Positions 10,697 through 21,911 of a stretch of 64,000 nucleotides of DNA are shown piece after piece. The DNA lies in contig JASANC010003572.1 of the NCBI GenBank assembly GCA_030248135.1, forward strand, positions 1-64,000. Reading direction: 5' to 3'. Origin of the DNA: Theristus sp. LFF4_11 (lineage: Eukaryota; Nematoda; Chromadorea; Monhysterida; Xyalidae). Within the stretch, counting starts at the first letter, position 1, and each line of letters opens with the position of its first letter. The notes beneath the pieces were generated by a model. It had not been told where the DNA came from. It searched no databases and worked only from the letters and a program-made list of their open reading frames with translations. The translations under genes were made by a program, and so were the position numbers.

Positions 10697-13600
10697 GGGG
10701 GGGCCTAGTGCTACATGGGATCAAAATCAAACTAAGGGTGCAGCGTTATTCTACTCAACAAGGAGCTTCAGTTTCACCCATAAACCATGCCTTGAAACTC
10801 CCTATAGCGGCCGCTATAGGGCGCGAAATTAAAAAAAACCTCGATTTTTTGCCGTTTTTTGCAAAGTGTACCATGTTGCAACGCATTTTTCTACCCAAGC
10901 GGATGTTTTTCAGAACCTGAAATAGCGTGCGTTTTGAAGATCTTGCGGAGCTCTATCAAGATATTAGCTCCGTCAAATCGGATCGTGTCCCTATTTTTCA
11001 CTGTGAGCTACGCAAAATTACTTTTTTTGCATTTTCACACTTTTTCCTTACTTTTATTTTCATGCAATGACAAAACAGTTTCTGACCCTGATTTTTGTGT
11101 CAAACAGGGGTTTTCGAAGTCGCTGAATTCGAATCTGACCTTAGATTTTTTCCCCGGGCAACTTTTTGCCCAAAAATTGGGCAAAAAACTTTTTTTGCGT
11201 TTTCCAGTGGTTTTTTTGTTTTAATTTCTAATTCTAAGTGTGGATTTTTATTTAAAAAAACTGTTTTCTAATAGCTTTACAACTTCTATACTTGAATACG
11301 TTATTATATTTTGTAACGGACCACTTTCTCATCCAAAAATGGGTAAAACATGGATTTTTTGCCGTTTTCAGACGTTTTCAATAAATAAGTTTGAAAACAA
11401 TTTTTAAAACCCCTTCCTAGGAGTTCCCAAATGCGCCGAATCCATATATGTACAAATTTTACAACTGACCCATTATTAACCCTTATACAGTTTATCTCGC
11501 TAATATATGCAACTCGCTGATTGGTCGGCTCCTCACGCTCCGCACCCCTGGGAACGGGATTCAGAAAAAATCATGTTTTTTTGTTGTTCAGCGGTTTGTT
11601 TTCATTTTTTTTCATGCCGAAAAAATTCTAAATCAAAAACTACAAAATTCCAAACGTTTGAATTGGTAAAAAATTAGTAAACTGAAGTTTTTTTGGTTGA
11701 TTGACGGCGACGACGTCGTCGAGAATTTTTGCTTTCAAACGTACCGCTGGCCGCTGCTGCTTGTTCAAAACAAATTTAAAACAAACAAACAAAATAACAA
11801 AACTTGCTTCCAACGATTTCGACGGTTTTCATCCCGCTTTTAACAATTGATTCATTGGGTGCGCCATGTCCATTCATTGTTGTTCAAAGATTGTTCACAT
11901 TGTCAATAAATACTGTCACCTGCTGCGTTCTTCTTCTCTGTGCTTCGGATACACAGTAGCGGCCAGCGGCGGCACGCTCTTTTCATGCCTAAAGGCAAAA
12001 ACTAAACCAAAAACCATAGACGACGTCGTCGCAGTCAATCAACCAAAAAAGACATTTTTTTGACATTGTGACCAATGCAAATTTTTGGAATTTGGTAGTT
12101 TTTTATTTAGAATGTTTTTTCGGCATGAAATAAATGAAAACAAACCGTTGAACAATGAAAAACATGATTTTTTCTGAATCCCGTTCCCAAGGGTGCGGAG
12201 CGTGAGGAGCCGACCAATCAGCGAGTTGCATATATTAACGAGATAGACTGTAAATGGGTAAAAAGCTACACTGTAGTCTTTCTGTAGACCTTTTTCTTTT
12301 TTGTGTTTGAACCAGACTTGTTAATTGATGTTAATTCGTCCTCGAAAGTTTTTTACGTCGCTGAAATTGAATTTGTTTTTGGTTTTTTTTAAAACTGGTG
12401 TATTTTTACCCCAATTTTACCCAATTGGGTAAAAACTGTCACTTTCATCTTTTTGTTTGAAACGTACATTATGAATGGTTTTGCGTTTCTTTGATGCTTG
12501 AGATTGATGAATTCAAGTCTGCTACATGCACCGAGATTAGTGTTTTAACCCAAAAGGGTAAATACTTATGCACTTGCCTTATTTCAGGTCTTTTGCTTTT
12601 TGCGAGAAACAAGCTTGTAAAGGTTAAAAGGTTCTGTATTCTAGTTAGTGTATTTCATTTTCATTAGTCTTTTATTTTCTAAAGCTCTCAAGTTTTTTCT
12701 CAATACTGACAGACTGACATGTACCCATACCGAATATTCATTTACCCTTATATTTTGCCTCACTTTTTACCCTTTTGGGTCAAAACAATAGTCTCGGTGC
12801 ATGACATCAGACTTGAATTCATCAATCTCAAGCATCAAAGAAACGCAAAACCATTCATAATGTATGTTTCAAACAAAAAGCTGAGAGTGACAGTTTTTAC
12901 TCAATTGGGTAAAATTGGGGTAAAAAGCACCAGTTTTAAAAAACCAAAAACAATTTCAACTTCAGCGGCGTAAAAAATTCTCGAGGACAAATTAACATCA
13001 ATTTACAAGTCTGGTTCAAACACAAAAAAGAAAAACGTCAACAGAAAGACTACAGTGTAGATTTTTACCCATTTATAAGGGTTAATAAAGGGTCAGTTGT
13101 AAAATTTGCCTACAGATATGGATTCGGCACATTTGGGACCTTCCAGGAAGGGGTTTTAAAAATTGTTTTCAAACTTATTTATTACTATGAAACGCAAACG
13201 TCTGAAAACGGCAGAAAATCCATATTTTGCCCATTTTTGGGTGAGAAAGTGGGCCGTTACAAAATATAATAACGTATTCAAGTATAGCAGTAATAAAGCT
13301 ATTAGAAAACTGTTTTTTAAATAAAAATCCGCACTTAAAATTAGAAATTAAAACAAAAACCATTGGAAAACGCGAAAAAAGCGTTTTTGCCCAATTTTTG
13401 GGCAAAAAAATGCCCGGGGCAAAAATCTAAAATCAGATTCGAATTCAGCGATCTTGAAAACCTCTTGGAGAATTAAAAATTAAAATTAAAAGTTTTTTCT
13501 GAACTGATTTTTTTCACTGTGAAACAAAAACATATGAAAAAAGCAAAAAAATCAACATTTTACCCATTTTTTGGGTGAGCAAGCGGTCAGTTGCAAAATA

Positions 13601-14223
13601 TAAAAACTGACTCAAGTACAACGGTTGTAAAGCTACATCAGAAATAGTTTTTTTAGTAAAATCCACGCATAAAATTAAAACATTAAAACAAAAAAACACT
13701 GAAAAACGCAAAAAATGCGTTTTTGCCCAATTTTAGGGCAAAAAATTGCCCGGGGCAAAAATCTAAGGTCAGATTCAAATTCAGCAACCTCGAAAACCCC
13801 TGTTTGACACAAAAGTCAGAGTCAGAAACTGTTTTGTCATTGCATGAAAATAAAAGTAAGGAAAAAGTGTGAAAAATGCAAAAAAAAGTAATTTTGCGTA
13901 GCTCACAGTGAAAAATAGGGACACGATCCGATTTGACGGAGCTAATATCTTGGTAGAGCTCCGCAAGATCTTCGAAACGCACACTATTTCAGGTTCTGAA
14001 AAACATCCGCTTGGGTAGAAAAATGCGTTGCAACATGGTACACTTTGCAAAAAAACGGCAAAAAATCGAGGTTTTTTTCAATTTCGCGCCCTATAGCGGC
14101 CGCTATAGGGAGTTTCAAGGCATGGTTTATGGGTGAAACTGAAGCTCCTTGTTGAGTAGAATAATGCTGCACCATTAGTTTGATTTTGACCCCGTGTAGC
14201 AGCACTTCAGTACTAGGCCCCTG
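10697..14223. mobile_element. Foldback element: ~3.5-kb near-continuous palindrome
   Basis: The left arm from GGGGCCTAGT inward is repeated in reverse complement from the right end inward. The match runs through the 22-bp palindrome containing CGGCCG (around 10800 and 14090), the block reading CATGTTGCAACGCATTTTT, and on to a centre near 12.69 kb. The arms are therefore more than 1 kb each, with only indels separating them; the right arm has extra material around 13.40-13.70 kb. There is no transposase-like frame, so it is non-autonomous. A second element (11486-12252) sits in the left arm only. Confidence 0.85.
11486..12252. mobile_element. 767-bp TA-inserting MITE nested in the foldback element
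   Basis: The ends are TACAGTTTATCTCGCTAATA and its inverse ...CGAGATAGACTGTA, with the TIR continuing for roughly 350 bp through the CTGATTGGTCGGCTCC block and a GACGACGTCGTCG palindrome present in both arms. It is flanked by TA. The undisturbed right arm of the host palindrome, near 13071-13085, reads ATTTATAAGGGTT, i.e. the uninterrupted target CCTTATAAAT, which shows insertion at one TA with duplication. It shares its ends with the element at 21738-21909. Confidence 0.88.
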
Positions 14224-14623
14224 GGTTAAATTCATGGCATTTTTAACGGACTAAAACGGTGCCCAGCGAATCTCATGCAAAATCTTGAACAAAAATACGC
14301 CCAATTTCTGTGATCCTGTGAGAAGTGAGCTAGGTTGACTGTGTTCAATAGAAAGACTCATTCCGAAACAAAATGAGCACATTATTTTTACTTATGAACT
14401 GACGAGACAGACCAGGTCACATATTAATAAAATACTGTCTCAATAAGTTATGTCTTACAGCGCAAACTGCCAACCAATAAATCAATCAAACAATCTGACG
14501 ATAGAACTCAATGCAGTATGAACGTAATTTTTTCGAGAGCAGTGCAGGCAAAACGAACAGAACCAACGGAGCGAACAGCAGTAAAAACGAGAATGACAGT
14601 GAACACGTGCAGCTGCGGGTGTA
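14224..14623. other. Spacer between the foldback element and the RNF126-like gene
   Basis: No gene is seen. The RNF126-like gene on the minus strand ends at 14624, so the 3' UTR of that gene should lie here. Confidence 0.4.
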
Positions 14624-16490
14624 TCAGTCCAGCTCATCAATCTCTTCCATGACCGTGCGCGTGCCACCACCGCCGCCCGTCGCTGTCGACGAGCCGCCCG
14701 TATTGCCGCTGTTCTCACTGCCTGGCATCATTTCAGCTACTTTTGTGCGACATATTGGACAGGTGCCATGCTGAAAGCAAAACTTCACGTCGCTTCTCGC
14801 GTTTCTCAATAACAACGTCTGGTGTACGTCATCAAACGGGTGCTTTATGTTCTTTGATAGACAGAAAATATGAGCGAGAGATCTGTGAATGTTCAGTAGG
14901 CAGCCACACAACTAAACTGGCGACAAAGCAGCGAATCAGATCGCAAAGAAAAAAACTGTTGGACGTCGAACAAATACCCGCTCTAGCCAAGGCACAATGC
15001 AGGCGCTGTGGAAAACGTGACGACACGGCAGCTGACGTACTTGTTCGCCCAGGACGAAATCGTCAAAACAAGTGGTGCATTGCGAGTTTTTTGCTGAATT
15101 TAAAACACAACATTGTCATAGTTTAACGTGGAACAATCCGAATCAAACAGCAGCAACGGTAACACGATCGCCGTCGCCACCAAACCAACAAATAATCTCT
15201 TTGTCCACTTCAATGGTCGGTATGCGCTGCATTTGCTCGCGACTCAGCGGCGGTTGGCCGCCTTCGAATTGATTCAACAACTGCAAACATGGACGGCCAC
15301 GCGTTAAAAAAATTACAGAGTACAAACAGCTTTGTTGAAGATGGGTGATATGCGGCATAAAACGATTGACAGTTATTTTCAAACGGCTGCTGCTGCGCAT
15401 GGTCACCTGTGTCACTATTGCATCTAGTCCACCAGCACCCCACGCATAGTCCCGTGGATCGCCATGCAACTGACTGCAATTGAATTTCACCATTGACCTT
15501 CATTTTTTGAGCGCAACTAGTTGAAACAAATGTCCGGAACAAAAGCGTTACCAACTTTGTCGGCATGCCGATGGTGAACTGCCCGTCTGGGCCCGTGTGA
15601 AACTCAAAATGTAAAGCTGAAATTGGAACAAACGTGAAGAATTGCCACAACAAAAAGAACCACAATCAAATCAACGCCACCAACGTCCGTTGCCCTCAGC
15701 CGCCGTCAAGTTTGCGATGAACTGCTGGAAAAATCTGAAACCCAGTAACAGCGTGTCTAGTTTTTACTGTTTGTTTGCATATTTTCTTATTGAATTGAAA
15801 AAAAACTTGAAACTCACTGATGAAACGGCTGCATAGCTGGCTGCGGTTCAGTTGAACCAGCCGCCATGCCTGCCTGCGAGGTGTGCGTTTGTGTCCGGGT
15901 GCTTGGGCCGCTTGTGCCCGTTGCACCAAATGAACCAAGCAACTGGTTGATTATCTGGCAGAAAACATTGGAATAAATTTTTTTAATCGCTTTCAGCACT
16001 CTGAAAAAAATTCATTTTGATATTCAACAAGTCACGAATGCGAACATCTGCAAGATTTCCATCTTGGCCGCCAATCTGAAAGTCGCCGGAACTGCCGCGG
16101 CCACCTTGTGTGCTTTCATCTTCTGCGGCGCTGCGGTCATCCGAACGATCGAGTTTCTCCAAAAAACCTTGACTACATATCGGACAAGTGAAATCCTGAA
16201 ACAGCAAAAAAATCACCCATTGGTTAGTGACAAAAAATACGACTTGAAAATCAGTCTTAAAAAACTCAAAAACTCAATGATGACATAAACAAAACACAAC
16301 GCGCAGAGCGGACCGGTCTGATGTCGTCGATTTCTTGCTGACAGACGTGACAAAAATAAAGATCGTCTGGTTGTGGAACTGGTCCATCATCAGCAGCAGT
16401 ATTCGATGCCGCTGCCGCCCCCGTGGTGTCTGTGGAAATCGGAGCGTTTTTGTCCGCCGACTGAGAGCTTCCGCCCGTGTCGTCTGCCAT
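14624..16490 (-). CDS. RNF126: RNF126/RNF115-like RING-H2 E3 ubiquitin ligase
   Basis: E3 ligases of this family take ubiquitin from an E2; human RNF126 acts with BAG6 in cytosolic quality control. The first exon starts at ATG 16490 (MADDTGGSS) and carries half of the family's N-terminal zinc finger (YFCHVCQQEI). The next exon, from 16195, supplies the other half (FTCPICSQGFLEKLD). A later exon near 15.97-15.83 kb has IINQLLGSFG. The block about 15.47-15.15 kb has DYAWGAGGLDAIVTQ and LLNQFEGG, the family core just before the RING. RING-H2 is split over three exons: QCTTCFDDFVLGEQ (about 15.09-15.05 kb), VRQLPCRHVFHSACIVPW (about 15.04-14.98 kb) and HGTCPICR (from about 14.77 kb). All C and H ligands are visible. 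The C-terminus is Gly/Ser/Thr-rich and ends EEIDELD. RNF115 is the close alternative. Confidence 0.93.
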
Positions 16491-16559
16491 GCCTCGTCTG
16501 AGCGTCTCGGCTTATTCAGTTTTGTAAAAAATATTTGATTTCGTTCAACGTTGCAACAT

Positions 16560-16950
16560 GCATAGGGCTGTTAAAAAATACAAAAATCGTCGTTTTTGTT
16601 TTTTTTAATTTTTTTGAAATTTCAAAAATCAGCTATATCAATCAAGGAGTTCGAAGAACCACATATGAATATGATATGCAAGCGCCTCCCGAATGACTCC
16701 CGTACAGTACCGTGGGCCCAAAAAAATTTTCGAAGGGGGGGCAGTACCGTGGGCCCAAAAAAATTTTCGAAGGGGGGGTATGGTGCCGTGGAGGGGGTGC
16801 CGACTAAAAAGTGAGGGGGGGGTTCAAACTATGGTAACGTCACACCCAAATGCACCCCCCATGGGGTCCCATGGGGGGGTGCATTTTTTCAAAATTTTCT
16901 GTGGGGGGTCCATCCCCCCCACACCCGTTAGGGGGAAAAAATCCGGATTT
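16560..16950. repeat. G-homopolymer-rich repeat block
   Basis: Runs of 6-8 G alternate with A/T-rich sequence. The phrase GTGGGCCCAAAAAAATTTTC is repeated twice about 37 bp apart (about 16711-16777). Around 16853-16883 there is a short palindrome, CCCCCCATGGGG/CCCCATGGGGGG. Similar poly-G/poly-C composition recurs at 18.88-19.33, 19.5-20.05 and 43.78-43.9 kb, suggesting one family or one assembly-difficult class. No gene is seen. Confidence 0.55.
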
Positions 16951-18690
16951 TTTTAATTTTTTTTTTACAAGTTAGGTTCGTTCGAAGCGTCTCGTCGAGC
17001 TGAGTTCATCTAGACTATTTTCAGAACGATCCGGAAAACTATAAGAGCGAAAATCGTGTTTTATTGAAATTATGTCCATTTCATAGAGGGAAAGTTGCAT
17101 TTTCAACAGTAAAACAGGACAATTTTCGACGTGTACTTGAATATTGAACCGTTCTTAGTTGTTCCTCTTTAGAAAATTACCAAAATTTGACTGTGTTCAA
17201 AAATTCCTGTTTGCTGTAGCTAAGTCGGCAACCCCTGTCGACCCGGTCGCCCCCCCCCCAAGACACTTACTTTCAGGTTCAACCAGCTAAGCTATCTGCC
17301 ACATGGCGAGAGCCCACTCTTCAAATCATCGTATCGAAAACACGTACCATGATTTCGCGATCACGTTGCGGACAACTGACAGATGCAAGTTTAACACGTT
17401 AGTTTAGCTCAGCACGCAAGTTTTAACATGTGGCCATGTTATCGGGTATCTGAAAAACGGTCGTGTGATGTGGTATTAACCAACATCTCCGCTCCAATTG
17501 TTTAACAATATATCGCACAACTCCATTGTAGACCTATAACATACGCCAATCAACAAGATATCATGTTCATCTCATGGCCTACCGGCTGAAAACATGTTCT
17601 AAGTTGCAAGAAAACGATTTCTAAAACGATATTTCAATTCAGTTAAGTCATTTCAACGCTAAAAATTGACTCTAGAAGTCATCCAAATCGAAAAACATGG
17701 AGTACGTCGGTCAAAATGACCAAATAATGACATTTACCTAAGCACACAAAGAAGTTGGGAAGAAAATTTGGTTTGAACTTTCAAAAAATTATGCCATAAA
17801 TCGAATTTTCAGAGCAAAGTAGAAGAAAAATTTTTCAATTTTTTTTAAGTTTAAAAAAAATCCAAATTTAAAAGAAAAACAAAAAAAATATAAAAAATTT
17901 TTTTTTTCAAAGCCCCTAACCCTATAGAGATGTCAAGAAAAAAAAATTTTCTATTTTTTTTCTTTTTTTAAAAAAAAAATTTTTTTTTTAAATTATTTTT
18001 TTTAAATGAAAGTTGTTCAGAATTTTTCAGGGAGTCCGAATATCACCATCTGAGGAGCCACCGACTTACCATATGACCCCCACTCATATGGGAGGAGGGT
18101 GAAAATTTCAGACTTGGTTTCGGCGACCCCATTTTCCCACCGACGACATCACGTCTCGTGTTTTGCCTCTCAATTCACCTCAAATAACATGGAAACAAGT
18201 TCCACAACAAACCGGTGTGATCACGCTGACGACACGAGGCGAAACAGCAACGAGCAACCAACGAAGTTACGCTTGCAGTGGCAGACAGTGCAATTTCCAC
18301 CTTTCGAGATCCTGAAAAACGATGCGTAAATGTGAGTTCTCTGCTTCTATCTCACCTTAGCGACATCGGAATTTGTTGAACTAGCCTTTGCGACGCTCAA
18401 GTACTTCAATGCGCGAGTCGATCATCACTCACCAAGGCTGAAAACAGTCGATAAATAAATCCAGAATACCACCTGCAGCGTTGAAGACTAAGTGACAAGG
18501 TAAAGTCAAAGAAAATTTTTGTTGAACTTTCGAAAAATTATGCCAAAAACGGCATTTTCAGGGCACATTAAAGAAAAAATTTCAAAAATTTTTAATAAAA
18601 AAAATAAAAAAAATGCTCATTTTTTTTACTTTTTTTTTTAAAAAAAAATTAAAAAAAAATTTTTTTTTTGACCCTTACATCTCTAAACCC
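16930..18690. mobile_element. Partial inverse copy of the hAT-like element at 41.8 kb, with an inner hAT-like MITE
   Basis: About 16930-17560 matches, in reverse complement, 42.90-43.55 kb (shared phrases include CATTTCATAGAGGGAAAGTTGC, trimmed here to its core, and GGTATCTGAAAAACGGTCG). About 18060-18560 matches, in reverse complement, 41.84-42.21 kb. The terminal TAGAGATGT end is missing on the left, where poly-G sequence begins, so the outer copy is truncated. The inner element is given separately. Long A/T homopolymer stretches occur at 17.83-18.02 and 18.58-18.67 kb. No transposase frame remains. Confidence 0.7.
17925..18685. mobile_element. 761-bp hAT-like MITE with AACCCTA target duplication
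   Basis: It begins TAGAGATGTCAAG and ends TTACATCTCTA, giving 9-bp terminal inverted repeats. The flanks on both sides read AACCCTA (17918-17924 and 18686-18692). A 7-8-bp duplication and a TAG-type terminus fit the hAT superfamily. The termini are shared with the larger element at 41825-43551. It has no coding capacity. Confidence 0.75.
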
Positions 18691-18691
18691 T

Positions 18692-20003
18692 ACACACCCC
18701 CATGATATTTTTTCGCTTAAATTTTGAAGGAAAAACGCTAAATTTTGCTGCAAAATCTTGAAATTACAATGAAGATGGTCAAGTTATCATATATTCAGCT
18801 TATATTATGGACTTTATAGACAAAAAATCATGATTTTGAAAAAAAAATTTGGGTGTGCAGAAAATTTTGGGGGGTCTCCGTCAGACAAAATTTCATGGGG
18901 GTGTGGGGGGTGTCGGCCAAATTTTCGAGGGGGGGTCCGATGGGGAGGGGGGTGGCACGGTGCCCCCCGCCCCACCCCCCCCCCACCCGACGGTCTCTGG
19001 TGCTCTGGGGGGGTGTACCCCCCCACCCCTCGCCCACGGTACTGCTCCCGTATGGCCGAATTTTGCAGATTTTGTTTTGGTGACCTCATTTACCCCTTTT
19101 CCAAACCGTTACCATGACTCTTCTTGTGTTTTGACCCCCAAACAGTGCCGAAGACGTGGGGGTGGGGGGTTCACCCCCCCCCCCTCCCCCAGAGCACCCG
19201 TGACCTCCGCGTGGGGGGGTCAGGGTCACGCGACACCCACCCCAAAAACCTGACTTTGGACCATCCACACCCCCCCCCTCGAAATTTGCCAGACACCCCA
19301 CCCACGACCCACCCCTCCCCCTACATGGACCTAAGTTACAGTGACACCCCCCAAAACGTTTCCCGGACCACCCAAAAATCATGAACTTTTGCTCAAAAAT
19401 CATGATTTTTTGTCTCTAAAGTCCATAATATAAGCTGAATACCGTATTACCCCCAATAAACCCCCATGGGGGATTAATACGTCAGCGACTTTTAGGGGTG
19501 GGGGTTTATTGGTGGGGGGATTATTGGTGGGGGGGGGGTTTATTTACAAAAAAATTCTAGGGGTGGGGGTTTGTTGAAAAATGGCAAAAATACATTGCAT
19601 GTCAGGCAAGAAAGTCGCAGAAACTTCTACTCTACATAGAAATTTCCTTTTATAACAGCCTTTTGTAATGAAATTACTATTAACTCACCCATTTGGGGCC
19701 TTTGGTAGCACAATTTCATCATTTTCACTGCAACCAGCCACTGAATTCGCTGGGTATGTGTTTCAAACAGGTCTCCAATAATCCCCCATGGGGGATTATT
19801 TGTGGGGGGGGGGATTATTCGGAAACTGGTCAGGGGGGTGGGGGTTTATTGGTGGGGGGGGGGATTAATGGTGGGGGGGGGGTTTAATGGGGGTAATACG
19901 GTATATGATAACTTGACATTCTTCATTGTAATTTCAAAGATTTTGCGGCAAAATTTAGCGTTTTTCCTTCAAAATTTAAGCGAAAAAATATCATGGGGGG
20001 GGG
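18692..20003. mobile_element. Inverted-repeat element with poly-C/poly-G core, itself interrupted
   Basis: The left arm (ATGATATTTTTTCGCTTAAA through AAGTTATCATATATTCAGC and CCATAATATAAGC, read on either strand, to CATGATTTT near 18836) is repeated inversely at 19392-19440 and continues at 19904-20003 after an insertion. The core, 18.88-19.33 kb, is rich in runs of G on one half and C on the other. Open frames there are only by-products of Gly/Pro-rich homopolymers. No transposase is visible. Confidence 0.8.
19440..19903. mobile_element. 464-bp TA-inserting MITE with TACCGTATTACCCCC ends
   Basis: The ends TACCGTATTACCCCC and GGGGGTAATACGGTA are perfect inverse copies, and runs of GGGGG(A/T)TTA-type sequence fill much of the interior. 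It interrupts the right arm of the element at 18692-20003. The uninterrupted left arm gives the empty site (GCTGAATATATGATAAC when reversed), so the insertion point is a single TA that was duplicated. Confidence 0.87.
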
Positions 20004-20279
20004 GTGCGCACCCCTTAAAATTTTTTCTACAATAGTGCACCCCCCATGGCCCACGCCTGGGGGTGTCACTGTACCATAGTTGTTTCAGAGCTTTTTGTTG
20101 TTGTAGTGACGTGAGAAAAACACGTTTTTTTGGTTTTGGCTCCGAACTCACTAACCTATAAACCGACTATGCTAAAAATTGGCACACATATAAGTTAGAC
20201 TTTTATTATTGTTTGTTGAAAATTTCAGCTCAATCGGTTCAGCGGTTTGCGAGATACAGCTTGTCAAAGTGTGGGATAC
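20004..20279. other. Short spacer between two mobile elements
   Basis: No gene is seen; the left part continues the G/C-homopolymer style of the neighbouring element. Confidence 0.4.
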
Positions 20280-21376
20280 TACAGGGTGAACCAAAAAAAG
20301 GTTCCAATTCTAAAATGCTCTCACTGGCGTGTGCTGAGGTGTTTAGAGCTGAAAATTGGAACACTATTAGAAAACAGTTGGAGGTTTTTCTGACTATTTT
20401 TTTTTCACGGTATGTTGCCCCTATCACTCACTACAGCAGAATATCTGAAAAACATAAAAAAATCGACAAATGTGGTGAAATGCAGAGGGTTAATTTAGCT
20501 GTAACAAAGACTAAATGATGAACGTTGGTGACAACCTGAGTGTTCACAACTCAAAAAAAGATGAAAAAACAATATGCACACACAGTAGCTTGGAAATGCC
20601 GAATGCTGAATTGCATTTAAACAGTCATTGATCAACCTGATGTTTCACTTCGAGTCTGAGCGTGCGTGAGCGGTTCTGCCCAGAACAGATGCGAATTTAT
20701 CTTTCCAGGTGCAAACTGTTTTTCTTTTTTTAATTCACACAATTTGCCACTCTGATACAATATTTTTCACCATAGCAGACTGGTTATTTTCTGCAGTGAA
20801 AGATGCAATTCCATTTTCAGTCGTTGCTGCCATCATGGTTAAGTGGACGGCAGAGAAGCGAGTCTGGTGTGCCAATTGGTCGAAACATGCGAATAACTTT
20901 TCCATAGTGGTTCGGCAATTTGTACAAAATTCAATTTTGCCCCGCATGGCGATACATTAGTTCGGAAGTCCGTTTATGAGCAATGATAAACAGTGAGATT
21001 ATGAATGAACGTTGTTTTTCGTCAAAAATCGCTATTTTTTGAAAATTGCACTGTAAAAAATGAACAGAAACGAGTAAACCAAGCAAAATTTGATCACAAA
21101 AAATTCTCAAAGTGTTCTAACAGTGTTCCAAGTTTTAAGCCATGAGGTTCTTGTTTCAGCTAAATCAACCCTCTTTATTTCACCACATTTGTCGATTTTT
21201 CATGTTTTTCAGATATTCTGCTGTAGTGAGTGATAGGGGCAACATACCGTGAAAAAAAATAGTCAGAAAAACCTCCAACTGTTTTCTAATAGTGTTCCAA
21301 TTTTCAGCTCTAAACACCTCAGCACACGCCAGTGAGAGCATTTTAGAATTGGAACCTTTTTTTGGTTCACCCTGTA
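20280..21376. mobile_element. 1.1-kb non-autonomous element with ~215-bp TIRs, mariner-like ends
   Basis: The left arm TACAGGGTGAACCAAAAAAA... (20280 to about 20495) is found in near-perfect inverse at about 21165-21376, which ends GGTTCACCCTGTA. TA borders both ends. CAGGGTG-type termini with a TA target are common among Tc1/mariner relatives; the superfamily call is inference. The internal ~670 bp contains no transposase frame. Confidence 0.85.
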
Positions 21377-21737
21377 CTTCTGGGCCACTCTGTATACTGT
21401 AGATTATTCTTGTTATTCATGGTGCTACATATCAAACACAAAAGCGAAAGCTTCTAAGACTGGAATTTGTCACAACAATGGTAACGTATCGAGAAAGCCA
21501 GAATTTAAAAAAAACACGACAATACCGCAATGTCTGGTGACCGTGTGACAGATATTTTTACACTTAAGGTTCCTGGATTTTTGGTTTTTTTGGGCGCTGT
21601 TGACGACATACCGGTACAAGGAAAATACAATATGCGGCATGACAAATAATAAACGGAAACATGAAACGGAAAATAAAAAAATGGCTCAAAAAAATACACA
21701 TGACACTTTTGAGTATGCAGTATTTTTAATACTAATA

Positions 21738-21909
21738 TACAGTCCATCTAGAAAATATATGCACCATGACGTAATGACCAACCATGATTGATGAACTGCT
21801 CATGATTGGCTAATCAGCACTGAGAATTGCTCATGACCAACCAATCAGTGCTGAGAATTGCTATGACCAACCAATCAGCTAGTTGCATATATTAGCGAGA
21901 TAGACCGTA
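21738..21909. mobile_element. 172-bp MITE abutting the SLC15 stop codon
   Basis: It starts TACAGTCCATCT...AATATATGCA and ends inversely as TGCATATATTAGCGAGATAGACCGTA, bounded by TA. The interior has three CCAATCAGC/CATGATTGG-type motifs. It is a short relative of the 767-bp element at 11486-12252. Its last base lies two bases from the final base (21912) of the minus-strand SLC15 stop codon, so it forms the start of that gene's 3' UTR. Confidence 0.85.
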
Positions 21910-21911
21910 GT

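Noticed and set aside
10800..10821. NotI-type site within a GGCCGC palindrome, suspected cloning-vector linker
   Set aside because: The same palindrome is present at the matching place in both arms of the foldback element, with no vector sequence around it, so it belongs to the element.
18814..19403. Gly/Pro-rich open frames on both strands
   Set aside because: They come from runs of G and C inside an inverted-repeat element and have no splice or protein context.
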